Made by a program: the position numbers and the translations under genes
In this document: positions 52,446 to 64,000 of the stretch, piece by piece
How positions within the stretch are numbered: position 1 is the first letter of the stretch
Layout: each line of letters starts with the position of its first letter
The notes under the pieces: model-generated
Told to the model about the DNA's origin: nothing
The model's database searches: none
The model's input: the letters and a program-made list of their open reading frames with translations, nothing else
Assembly: GCF_017654505.1 (NCBI RefSeq)
Contig: NC_054559.1
Location: 11,990,792 to 12,054,791 of the forward strand
Reading direction: 5' to 3'
Source of the DNA: Polyodon spathula
Lineage: Eukaryota > Chordata > Actinopteri > Acipenseriformes > Polyodontidae
DNA length: 64,000 nucleotides

Positions 52446-55400
52446 ATGGAAATAATGTATAATGATAATGTAAGTTTTACAACGAATAAATTCCAAATAA
52501 CTCTTTAAAAACAACTGAGAACACAGTATTGGTAGGCTTTTGGAATATAATCCTGCAGAAGAGATTATTTGAAATATAAAATAGTCAAATCCAACATGTG
52601 AGCCTGCAATCCAATTTTCTGTTCACTATTAGGAAAATGAAAACGTGAATTACGTGTCTTTATATATTTAAATTCCATCTCTACAAATCAGTTTGCAATT
52701 AGCAATAAAAAAAAAATAGCTTACATTTCATATAAAAGGCTTCCCGAATACACTAGTACCGCGTTACATAATTAGCTTTTTATGACCTGTTAAATTGTAA
52801 TAGAAAGGGTTCTAAGCAGTTAGCACAGCGGTGCACAGCCCAGGGGGAGAGAATAATAAGTTATTTAAAACGTCACAATTGGTAACCCAGAATCCTGAAG
52901 GTGGACATGGGAATGTTCTGAATGAAACATTACAGAACGTGATTACTGACCTATTAAAGCATATCTGCTTGTAACCCTTCTGCTTTTTAAATGGACTTGC
53001 ATACAGTAAACAAGAGTCCATGTGCTTTCCTCCAAACAATATATTCAGAGATGTGTACGTTAAAAGGAATACATCCCCAAATCATGACTGCATTCTCTCT
53101 ACAACACTAAACCTCACACCTGTATTTTGAATTCATAAAAAAAATATTCAGACAGTTATAGTGGAGTAAATAGTTTTTATTTGTATTAATTATTGTAGTC
53201 TAATATCCTTCAAATGAGAGGAAAAGGCAACTGGAATAAACACAAACATTATGTAAACGATGCTATAAGAGACACATTCCCAAAGTTATTTCAGCTGCTT
53301 TAATGGCTAATATTAAACATCTTGGGCTACATTAAAAAAAAAAAAAAAAAGGAAAAGACGTGATTAAAATGTCAAGTGCTTACTTCTGCCCATTTTTCTT
53401 TGAAATTAGTTTTCTAAATCGTATTCCTCCTTTCCTGCCTCCATCACTCTTTGCCTCCCGCTGTCTCACTGAGCCTACGCCAGCTAGCCCTCATTATAAT
53501 TGTGTGTCTACTAGTGGTATGTACTATAATAAGAAGTGCTAAAAACCCGCCCCATGGCCACACTGGGTGAAGGTATAGACCACACTTAACCAAACCTTGC
53601 ATCAGCTAAATGGCGATGTGGCACCATAAGCTGCTCTTTTTAAGGGGATAAGAATGAACATACTGTATAAAATTTTATTGAAATTTACAAGGAAAATATT
53701 CAGTTAATCCAATACGCAAATATAGACTAACAGATTCTGATTAAATACAAAAAACATTAAAAAAAAAAATAAATTAAAATCTTAAACTATTAAATTTCAT
53801 ACGTATGCTATAAATATATACACATACATCGCAATGCTTATTCATACATGCTAATTGTAAACGAAGACTTTAAAATCCATTTCACTGTCTTTTTATACAT
53901 GTGTGCATGAATATTTTATGCAGATACAACGTTATAGATTATATTTGCCACTGCTTCCTGGTACCCAACCATTTTACTCCAATAGTGTTGTGCTTGAAAA
54001 ATCTTCATATTCCCAATTAAAGTAAAAAAGAATAACAATAAACAAATCAAAATACTTGAATCACATTCTAACGGCACACAGTGCACCTGAGATTATGAAG
54101 GTGCAGTCAAAACCAGCTAATGTCTTAAACCCTTAGATGACATAAAGGTTAAACAGCATTTTTGTAGAATTAAAAAAAGCCTTGCATAATGAGGTGTGAA
54201 TCATTGCCTTGCCTTTATAGCTACAATTCGGTAATCCGGATCAGACAGGCCTGGTAAACTTAACATGCAGCCCACATGCCTCAATCATAAGAGGCGTAGG
54301 ATTTAATCAGAGCTAAGAATAATGTGGTTTCAGTGGAGGAGACTGTCTCTATCTGCCTCTCCCTGTCGAAGGCAAGGAACGATTTGTTCAGGGCTTTAAA
54401 CAGCAGAGCTCAGTAGTGTTTTAAGTGTGACTAATTTTTCTCTTCCTTTTGAAATGCAGAGTGGGAGCGAGCTGGCAGTCGAGCTGAACGTTGGTGTTGA
54501 AGGCTAAGGGGCTTGATGGCTATTGTGTTACTCCCAGGGAAAACCGCATAGTTCAAAGAGTAAACGCAGTACATATCAGTGTCCAGTAGGTGTCTCTAGT
54601 GTATATACTGTATCCGCAGTGCCAGAATACCTAATGTATGCCACAAAAATATTATTTCCTCCTGATAGATACAATTTTGGAAATGGTGGCTTCCAGTGCC
54701 TCTTTCTATCAGTTATTTAATGAACAGCTCTATGGTTACCATTCACAAAACAGTCAATAACTGCTTAATGAATACTAAAACTTATTTAACCCTCTGAACA
54801 ATAAGTAACTGTACAGAAAGATGAAAGGGAGGATAATGGGTTAAATAAGGGTTACATGACTTACAAAGTCACACAAACATTTTTTAAAGGTTTGTCATGC
54901 CATGCAACAGCAGTCTACAGCCTTGAGTGGTGTGGATTATATTTAAACAAACCTTTAAATGAAGCAAGAGGTACAGTTCTGTCAATAGGAACATGTATCT
55001 CTAAATTCACCTGTGTGCAGTATTCTGTAGGTGAAGAATTAGACATAAATTACTTGTTCCATTTAACTGTAGATTCGATAGGACACCTTAGCGGCCTTGT
55101 ACTGTTTTAGAGACAGACATACAGCAGAGCAAGTGAGGGAGTAAGAGACTTGTCTCTCCTGTGAATCTGGAACGTGAAGAGGGTTGAGGAGGAGCTGTTT
55201 TATTGGAGCCCGTTCTCATTCCTCCAGTCAGCTCCTCCAGTCTGCTCCAGGTTGATTTTTGTTATATTCTCCAGTCAAACTCTGATCAGTGTGGCAGTGG
55301 GTAGTTAGTTACCACACTCCCTGCATCTAACCCTCGTTCTTTTTCAATTTTGGGAATTTGTTGGTTTGTCATTTTGGTTTATAGCTGCTGGTTGATGCCT

Positions 55401-57129
55401 CTAAAACCAGACACAAAGCAACAGCAACGGTTATCATCGGTGTGAATGTGTAGTATTTTTTTCACTGAATACGTATCAAGTATACAGTGTGATTTATTGA
55501 GGCATCTATACAATGCAATGCTTAACAATCTACTTCTGTACCAACACTGAGCTGTAGCATTGCTACAACAATAGCAACATACTCTTCCCCATAGATATTA
55601 TCATCCAGACTTCCACAGGGAAGGTGTGCTTTACTCACTCAAACATGTGTACCATCTCATGCATTGGGCATGGACGCTGTATCAAAAAGACAGAGGTGTC
55701 ACACCCAATAGTCACTAGAGGGCAGTAGAACACCACTGTCCCCTCCAGTAAGGCATCTGGACATTTAACTGTTCTAGAGTCTTCTAAAACTATATTTACA
55801 CAAACCATCTCAAATAAGCAGGATCACGCATTAATGTACAGTATGTGCTTGCATGTACTTTTTATGTGTGTTTGACTGTGAGCATTTATGCTTGTGTCCC
55901 GTATGAAATTTGGGAAGATGCAATAAATATTAATTGCACTATCGCTGCTGATGAATACAGCATTATACCATCAAAAACATTGTAGTTTCAATAGTGCAAA
56001 ACAGCAGCAAAAATTGAATTATATAATAACAATAAATTACAGTGACGATGTAATTTCTCACATGCAACTGCTAAATTCAGGTTAAACTGCAGCCTAGATG
56101 CACTCTGTTGAGTATATTTATAAATCATTTAAAATGGAACTATCATTACAGCTTCCTAGGGAGTGATGGTGTGTGTGTTGTTGTGCATATACATTGTGTG
56201 TGTGTGTGGTGGTGGTGGTGGGGGGGAGGGGGGCTTTGTGGGGGTGTTGGGAGATCAAAACAAGATAATAAAGCAAATACAGCTAATAGAAAGACACTTT
56301 TGAACCTTGATTCAAGCTGTCAGGCATTTTGTGAGCCGTTGGTAGAATTTCAGACAGCTGTTCATGCCTTAAGACTGCTCATCGAGCCAGTAAAACTGTC
56401 TAAAGTAATCTCTTTGCTGCACATATTTGTAAAAAGACTGTCAAGACTTTTATATCCCTATACATCCCATTTAGGTCTGGAATGAGTTTGGGTTGCTGTA
56501 ATCTTCCTTCCCTGGTAGGAGCTGTGTCTGCGTTGATCTCTAGTGGCAAACAACGACAGAATCAGAACATGATTAGAAATGTAGGATATATGAAAAGATG
56601 GGAATCGTTGATATATGTATCTGTTCTGGAGGTAAAAAAACTTGACAGTATAACAGTCCATGTAAATGGGCCACAACAATAACAGGATATGACTGAAAGA
56701 ATCATAGAAAACAGCTGTGTACCAACTGTAAGGACACTGGGCCACAGTTCCCCTGTGCCTGAATAATAAGGTATGATTATCTAGGAAGAACAAAGATATT
56801 ATAATATTGCATTTCAAGAGTATTTACCGGTAATAATATTTTTTCATTCTATTTACGCTCTATCCCAGTTTTGCCAACTCATTAGCACCTTGACAATACA
56901 TTTTTCCCCTTTTCCAGCAGAAGAGACAAGCCAGCCTCCAACTGAGCTGAGACAAAGCTCAGCTGAAATGCATGAAGTGTGTGTATTAGAAAAAACCAAC
57001 AATCGACTTGATTTGAGTATTGTGAAACTTAACGTTAAACAAACATGATCTAATTTAGAGGCAGTCGTTTATGACATGTTAGATTGTCTCCAATTATCTT
57101 TTAAAAAATGTTGTTCCAATTTAGAATAT

Positions 57130-57320
57130 GGCTCGGGAGCGATGAAGACGAGCACACGTTGTCCTCCGAAGGGCGTGCCATCAGCCGACCGCTTCTTTTC
57201 ACACTGCAGACCCACCCTGCAGCCACCCAGAGCTGCAGTGTCGGAGGACAACGCAGCTCTGGGCAGCTTACAAGCAAGCCCGCAGGCACCCGGCCAGACC
57301 ACAGGGGCAGAACAGGCCTT
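57130..57320. repeat. GC-rich block with exact 12-bp inverted repeat, probable interspersed repeat
   Basis: GTTGTCCTCCGA (57158-57169) is exactly reverse-complemented by TCGGAGGACAAC (57241-57252). The block is far more GC-rich than its flanks. I believe similar sequence recurs in other fish genomes, but the family is not identified. Confidence 0.45.
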
Positions 57321-60306
57321 TTACACAGGCAGATTGGTAGTAAAAAAAAAATAAAAATAAAACTGACTTGAAAGCCTAGTTGTAGAAGAAAAAGTAGTGT
57401 GCTGGAAGCAAAAATGAAATGCATAAATCAACAGTGGCATGGAAAACCAAATCAAATAAACTGATATTTTGTCTCCTAGGATTTCCTCATAAAGCAACAC
57501 AGAGACTGGGGTTGTCTTTTAAAGATATTCTAGGTATATTTCAGCATGGCTTAATGTGTTTCCTGGAATATATGCATGAATTCAAGCATCTATAGGTGTT
57601 TATTTATTTATTTATTTTTCACTTTACAATGAGTGATTGTCAAGACGGTTGATAATACATTGCTTTGAATTGCCTCATATTGTCATATTCAGTCTAAGTG
57701 GTGCTCCGAATATTTTAAATGGGACTTTATAATACATTCTGTCCAATGGGCTGCATTGCAAAGTAATGGGAAATTAAATGTGTTTATTCGTTATATTCAT
57801 CTGCAGCTCAACAGTGGCAAAGGTAATCAGAGGGAGACGATTTGCAACCCATAAAACTGGTGCTCGCTGATGCAGAGAATATTCAAAGATCTGTATATAT
57901 CTTGCAAATCATCTCTAATGATGCTGTATGTCAATATTGGGAGCATGACTGAACTGGAATGAATGGGGCTAGCTTCTAATTCATCTTCTTGGTATTTTTG
58001 TTGGCTGCACAGAAATATATCAATGCAAATTTGTCTGTAGAGATCAACATTAATTTTGATAATAGCGGGATTGTTTTCATCATATAATCTGTATTGTCTG
58101 CTTTTAACAGTTTGGTTGCATTTTTGACCTGACTAGTCATTTTCACAGCCATGCAACGCCTCTCCTCAGACATGACTCATTTTTATGTCAGTTTATAGGA
58201 GCATTTGTCAATGTTTGAACCCAGGTTTCCAGCAGTAACATCCCAAGATAACTAGGCAGGTTGAACTTCTAAATAGGCTACAGAATACCGAGGCGTGAGA
58301 GTGATAATGTTAATCAGATTCAAGTGGAGTGACTTCAACTGCTGCTGTCAAACAATAATAAAGGCGGGAGACTGCCAGAACTGGAAGAGGCTTTTGTATG
58401 GAAAGGCCTGGCTCTGCCTCTCCTGCTTTCTCTTCCAATTATTTTGGAACTGGTCAAGTTTCAAGTAACTATGGTACTGTAATTATATCAGGGCACATCC
58501 AAATTCATGGGTATTTGTATAGAATATTTGAGTCTGGTTTACAAAGACGTTTTTACACGCAACCTTCACAGTAAACACAAGCCGCAGGCAAGTGTTTGCA
58601 GCTGAACAAATGCAAATTCCACAGGGATAGGACCAAACAGTAAAATTGTTTCAAAACACTATTCTGTACAGGTTGGTAGAAGCTTCCTGCGACCCCCTAG
58701 GAAGAAACAAAGATGGTAAAAGTAACATTGAGTTAGTAGACCATCACAAAAAAAACAACATGTAAACAGTGATTGGCTTGGAGGATTAACAGCTTCTTAA
58801 TATTTAAAGCCTGTATTTAAAGGTCAGCTGGGACACGCCTACCTTTCCCTGTAGCATCGACGCTGTAAACTATTTAAAAGATAAGTGTTTGAGTACATAG
58901 TAAATTGTTGTTAGATTGCTTGAGTGGGTCGCGCTGCAGCTTGATGGCATCTGGCTGTGAATAAAGACCAGAGAAACCTGGCATCATTATAAAATACTGG
59001 CACTTATAAAACAAATACTGTTCACAGTGATAATACTAAAGACATAACTACAGGGAGGAGAAAACTTTATAAGTGTCAATAACGAAAATGTAATTACATA
59101 TGAACAAATGTATGGTTTACTATTAAATTCAAATGTAAACAATAATTCGTTAACTTGTATACAGAATTTCATTTAAATAAGTCATAGCTAACTTCTTGAA
59201 TACATTGGAAATTAGGCACTGAGTAACTGAGCCTTTTTATAAGTGCTGAAGATGTGTCAAAAGCTTTTTGTGACATTTCCTGACAGGTCAACAGCTTGTA
59301 TATTTGTACATATAGGCCTCAGTATGTAATTTCTATGTTATAAAAACTAAAGTTTTGCACATTATAAGTTGTAAGAAAATCCTCTATTGCCAGCTCTACA
59401 GCTCAATGGTGTTGCCTGCCTCCTTCCAATACAGTGCTGGGAATCTGGTTTGCAGTGAAATTGATCACTTGCACACCACCAGATGGAGCACATTGCAACT
59501 AAAAAGAAATGAAGCAAACGTGGTCACTACAGGTGCTTTTGCATCACTATAGCTGCCCAAACTACATATTGCATCTCGAGAGCCAACACATTTATATTGC
59601 ACCACCCATTGTCTTAAAACCAAAAACAATACAACCACCCCAGGGAAAGTAAAGTACTGTAAAAGCGTATCTATACTGTGTAAACAGATTCAAAAGACCT
59701 GGCAGAATCTAATCTCTAAAAATGAAACCAATGGTGGCTTATCCTGCTTCCTGCAGTATTGAACAACAGATAACAAAAGATGTCTGTCTGAAAATCTTCG
59801 CTCAATACCTTAGAAATATAGGATATGTATGTGTAAGTTTAACAGGCTTTGTTACTTTTTGTAACAATTTATTGGGCCTTCACTTTTATTATGGTCAAGT
59901 TAGGGGTGTGCATGCAACCAAAAACATCACACAAATCTCCCAGAATGTAAACATGACAGAGCTAATGAAACCAAACATTTCTTATTTCTATGCTATGGGT
60001 CATTTTGAAAAGCTATGCAAATTTAAGAAATTTCCCTCACTGACCCAGATTCACTATTAATTTTAGTAGCTCATGTTTTAATGGGCTATAATCTTGGGAG
60101 ATTGTGCAGTGTGAACGAACAGATGAGGAGAAATGTTTCTGCTTTTTAGATGGCACTGACTCCAGGGATGATAATATAGGTCAGGATTTGGTGTCGCGCT
60201 GCCACTGAGTGTCCCAGAACCCCATTACAATTAGAGATGGCAGGATTCATTTTTAGAGCATGCCTTTCTCTCTATAGAGCTCTCTGAGTCTAGTGTTCAC
60301 AATGTA

Positions 60307-60308
<2 letters not shown>

Positions 60309-60360
<52 letters not shown>
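60309..60360. repeat. (GA)n microsatellite
   Basis: About 26 GA units with one interruption. Confidence 0.96.
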
Positions 60361-60400
60361 TACATCAGAAAGCTGTGGGATTGCATTCCTTTAATTATTG

Positions 60401-60403
<3 letters not shown>

Positions 60404-60478
<75 letters not shown>
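60404..60478. repeat. (AT)n microsatellite
   Basis: About 37 AT units, 45 bp from the (GA)n run. Confidence 0.97.
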
Positions 60479-60485
<7 letters not shown>

Positions 60486-61649
60486 TCTTGTTACTGCTTG
60501 TTATTCCTTGTACCTTGCAGTGAAGCTGTCCAGGGGAATGTCTTTCCAGAACACAGGTTGATTTTTTGTAAACAGCATGCTACTTCATTATCACAGTTAA
60601 TTGTATAGATTTGAGGACTGATTAATAAACAGCTCAGCTCTGCATGTGGGCATTGCATCTTTTGTTAAGAGAATCAGCTACCTTTTACAATTTTCGCTCA
60701 CTGAATGGTACCACAGTTGCAACAAAAGGAAGAATAATCTGATTAACGCATTTCTTTTTTCCCCACTTATTTAATATATAATTTTTCACAACAGTCTGGG
60801 ACTGACAAACTTCTGGTTTAACACAGAATGCCAAACAGTAGGCTTCATTCTTAAAACTTAATTACATCTTTGGATGCACAGAATTAAAAGACAGTATTTA
60901 TCAATCTCTTTGGAAGCACTCGTATTCGCTTTCTATTCGGCAAAATCATTATAAATAATACAAAATAGTCTGCACTGTAAATGTTTGTCATGTTACCATT
61001 TGCTTCCCACCTCAGCATAATTGTGTGCCATTTAAAATGTTTACAATATCAAAAACAATAACCTCAAGATAAAACTATAACATCTAACTATGATAAACTT
61101 TTTCTGTATAACTTTCTGTCACTTTGCAAATCTTTCTTGCGTTTTTCTTTTGCAAGCAAGAAATGTATCAATTTCAAACATTGAAAACATATTCAACAAG
61201 TCGGCATTGCTGTTACTAAAATGCAGACGTGGTTATAATTAAAACACAAACCGTCAAAGTATTGGGATTATTATTTGTTTACCAGAGCATTTATACTTCT
61301 GAAAAAACACAGAAACACTGTGCTTCACTGATATGACAAGTTGAAAACAGCAAAGATCATGAGCAGCACAGCGTGCTCTCCAGACACAATCCCCACACAC
61401 CTGCTTCCCCTGTATATCAGGGTGGAAATCCACGTAATCGAAATCGCGCGTGCGTACAGGTGGAAAATGTGGACATGATAGATTCTGTGTATTTTTTTCC
61501 ATCAGCAGTTCACTTTGAGCAGCTGAACAAAGATTGAATACTTATATACGTTGGTTTAGAGAATATATAATACCGTTACAAAATAAATTCAAGATCATTA
61601 TTTTCTTTTACTTTCTTTTTATTTGTGCATTTCTGAGTCGTTCTGCGTA

Positions 61650-61712
61650 CCCCTATGACCCTTAGAAGTACCCCCAGGGGTATGCATACCCCAGCTTGAA
61701 AACCCCTGTTCC
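61650..61712. mobile_element. hAT-like repeat fragment
   Basis: GGGGTATGCATACCCCAGCT followed by TGAAAACCCCTG resembles the terminal motif of common vertebrate hAT-type nonautonomous elements. The rest of the element is not recognisable. Confidence 0.35.
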
Positions 61713-63099
61713 ATCTTCATGCTCACCCCATTCTCTGTTTTCTCAGAGGGCTATATCCTAGGGTCACAGGTGTCAGGTAACATTTGTTAAGTGTGTGCAA
61801 AACATTTAGATTGGACCTTTCTAGTGAAAATGTCATTATATCAGTTGCACCCTAGATGTTGTGCAGTATGTATAAATCCCATTACATGTGATAAAACAAC
61901 GCCATAATATTCCTATTTAATTCCATTTGCTTATTATTTTGTTTTAGGTATGACCTTACTTAATTAACAGGGGATCAGACGACCATTTGAGAACAGTCAT
62001 GAGTGCCTTGAGTGTGCTGCCAACGCTCAGGACCTTACCAAGTTACATCACTCAGCTCAGGAAATACAGTCCAAAATAGAAACAAAACACAAAAACACAA
62101 TGGCAATCCAGATCAGTTTCAAGGAGGACAAGACACTGGAGTTTTAAAACCCTTAATATTGACAGAGATTGACTTTTTTGGTATCTTTTCAGAAGTTTGT
62201 AAAATCTCAAGTTAATATTTCATGAGATTGCATTTATATTAGCTTGTGTCAGATACAGAGTTGTTTTTATTTTTGCTTAGGTGTCAAGCTGCAAAGATGA
62301 TGTGCTGCAATGAATTCCCCCTCGTCTATGGATGAAAGCTCAAGTAACATAAACAAGGGGCAATGATTGCAAAGTATTTTTTTTTCTGTTGTTCATTTTA
62401 CAAAAGCAAACAGTACGGCTCTACAGATTGCATCTTGAATTAGGAATTAGGAATATATTACACGCAAATACATTTTTTCAGTGCTTATATGATTTCCACA
62501 TTTAGATAATACTTCACATAATATATCCTTAAAAGTCAAAGAAATAATAAAAGTACAGTTGAGGGCTAAAACATTTTTCACCCCATGAAAAATAAATGTG
62601 CTATTAATGTTGTTGAGAAGCAATGTTTATTTTAAAGGTGTAAGATTCCGTACATAACAACATTTCCTAGGATTGTTTTGCTGTTGTTTTCCAGATTTTC
62701 TTTTTGATTCTGGTCTTTCCATGATGCTCTTAGTTCCTATGTTACTGGTAATAGGACTCTGCGATAGGTTAAGTAGTATTACTGTGCAATATGCTCATTC
62801 CTACCATTGGTGCCACGAGAGGACAGAGTCGCAATACAAGGAGCTCCAAGGTGTGTTAGGCAGCATTCGTCCCTGTAGCCACTTATTCAGACACGATCCA
62901 AAGATTGGCATCATTGGAAATCACTTTATAAAAATGTAACATTTTTATAAACCAAGTCAGCTGAAAGCATTGGAGAGATAAGACTTTTGAGACACAGTTT
63001 GAGACAAAATACTGGATGTACTGTGGTGCTATTGTCTCAGTCCCTGCTGGAGTGTAGACTCTGCTAGGAGACTAATAGGACCCCACCTGGGCCATACAC

Positions 63100-63715
63100 T
63101 TACACTAAGCCAAAGGAGGATGCAACATCGACAATGGATAATTGCAAAGCATATTACATGGTTTACTTAGATTACCAGAAAGCTTCTGACAAAGTCCCGC
63201 ATAAGCGATTAATTCTCAAACTGAACTCAGTAGGGATTCTAGGAAATGCATGCACATGGATTAGGGAGTAGGTAACATGTAGAAAACAGAACGTACAGGA
63301 GAAACCTCAAAATGGAGCAAGGTAACCAGTGGAGTACCACAGGGATCAGTACTAGGTCCTCTGCTATTCCTAATCTACATTAATGACTTAGATTCTGGCA
63401 ATAAAAATGTGTATTATAAATATCATATGGGAGATACTGAAATTGAAGAAAGAATCTATGAAAAAGACCTAGGAGTTTATGTTGACTCAGAAATGTCTTC
63501 ATCTAGACAATGTGGGGAAGCTATAACAAAAGGCCAACAAGATGCTTGGATATCTAGTGAAAAGTGTTGAATTTAATGTTAAAACTTTACAATGCATTAG
63601 TAAGACCTCATCTAGAATATTGTGTTCAGTTCTGGTCACCTCGCTACAAAAAGGATATTGCTGCTCTAGAAAGAGTGCAGATAGGCGCAAGGGAATGCAT
63701 TGCATGAAAAAAAAA
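63100..63715 (+). mobile_element. CR1-like LINE reverse-transcriptase relic
   Basis: Encodes VYLDYQKASDKVPHKRLILK, then in another frame [23 protein letters not shown], then [13 protein letters not shown] and a degraded [14 protein letters not shown] segment. These are RT domain blocks in the right order. The catalytic DD block expected after INDL is deleted, and stops and frameshifts interrupt it. It ends at the (AC)n(AT)n microsatellite. Confidence 0.85.
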
Positions 63716-63721
63716 TCACGG

Positions 63722-63722
63722 T

Positions 63723-63817
<95 letters not shown>
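63722..63817. repeat. compound (AC)n(AT)n microsatellite
   Basis: About 14 AC units joined to about 34 AT units at the 3' end of the LINE relic. Confidence 0.97.
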
Positions 63818-63820
<3 letters not shown>

Positions 63821-64000
63821 ATGCACTATTATCACTCTCACTTAATCTGATTAATCAACTCATTAATGGGGTGTTTTGTTTTCACTAAAAATGATTAAAA
63901 TGGCACCCAGCTTTGATAAATAATAAAGGGCTGTGTGGAGATATGCGCGTGGTTAAATCACTGGAGTTTATATTAGATTAGATAGTTTAAAACTTCACCA

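Larger units (their letters stand above)
52446..63050. other. gene-free flank upstream of ERCC4
   Basis: About 10.6 kb with no recognisable exon. ORFs of 60-125 codons here have no known motif. Holds a GC-rich inverted-repeat block (57130-57320), a CTCF-like core (55712-55725), a hAT-like terminal motif near 61650-61710, (GA)n at 60309-60360 and (AT)n at 60404-60478. In mammals this side of ERCC4 is also gene-poor. Confidence 0.55.

Noticed and set aside
59722..60060. 112-codon + strand ORF upstream of ERCC4
   Set aside because: AT-rich, no signal, domain or neighbour context; consistent with chance.
60375..60608. Ile/Tyr-repeat ORFs here and at 10249, 30136 and 63542
   Set aside because: Translation of (AT)n microsatellites.

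Overview
The window is vertebrate nuclear DNA, AT-rich and dense in microsatellites. It carries two multi-exon genes on the minus strand: ERCC4 (XPF, the structure-specific DNA-repair endonuclease) at about 46.2-51.2 kb, and MRTFB (MKL2, the actin-regulated SRF coactivator) at about 3-41 kb. ERCC4 followed by MRTFB in the same orientation is the order known from human 16p13. Together with the protein features, this identifies the second gene as MRTFB rather than MRTFA or MYOCD. The short introns, the mix of L2/CR1 LINE relics and a CORE-type tRNA-SINE suggest a ray-finned fish. The SINE body resembles ones I associate with sturgeon and paddlefish sequences, but the species is inference.

Layout on the + coordinate axis: 1-3.25 kb, MRTFB 3' UTR and downstream flank; 3.25-15.9 kb, fourteen MRTFB coding exons (RPEL actin-binding motifs, basic region, Gln-rich region, SAP, leucine zipper, transactivation domain); 19.7 kb, a candidate alternative first coding exon giving a myocardin-like short N terminus; 23.8 kb, the main first coding exon; 27.3 kb, a noncoding 5' exon with a uORF; 41.0 kb, first exon and promoter (YY1-like and CRE-like motifs); 41.2-42.0 kb, a large fold-back repeat; 43.2-44.5 kb, two inverted copies of one MITE; 46.2-51.2 kb, eleven ERCC4 coding exons; 51.7-52.4 kb, a deleted L2 LINE; 52.5-63 kb, no gene seen; 63.1-63.7 kb, a CR1-like reverse-transcriptase relic ending at an (AC)n(AT)n microsatellite.

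Exons were defined by matching the conserved protein, choosing splice sites and checking codon phase at every junction. The eleven ERCC4 exons total 2,697 nt and read in frame throughout (898 aa). The MRTFB exons are mutually in phase except at the last junction. There the acceptor abuts a run of 24 G (C on the coding strand), and the conserved C terminus is out of frame as the sequence stands. One MRTFB intron has a GC rather than GT donor, followed almost directly by a 31-base U tract.

No novel gene system is evident. The most useful leads are the frame break at the last MRTFB exon, the alternative N terminus, the GC donor with U tract, and the fold-back element next to the MRTFB promoter.
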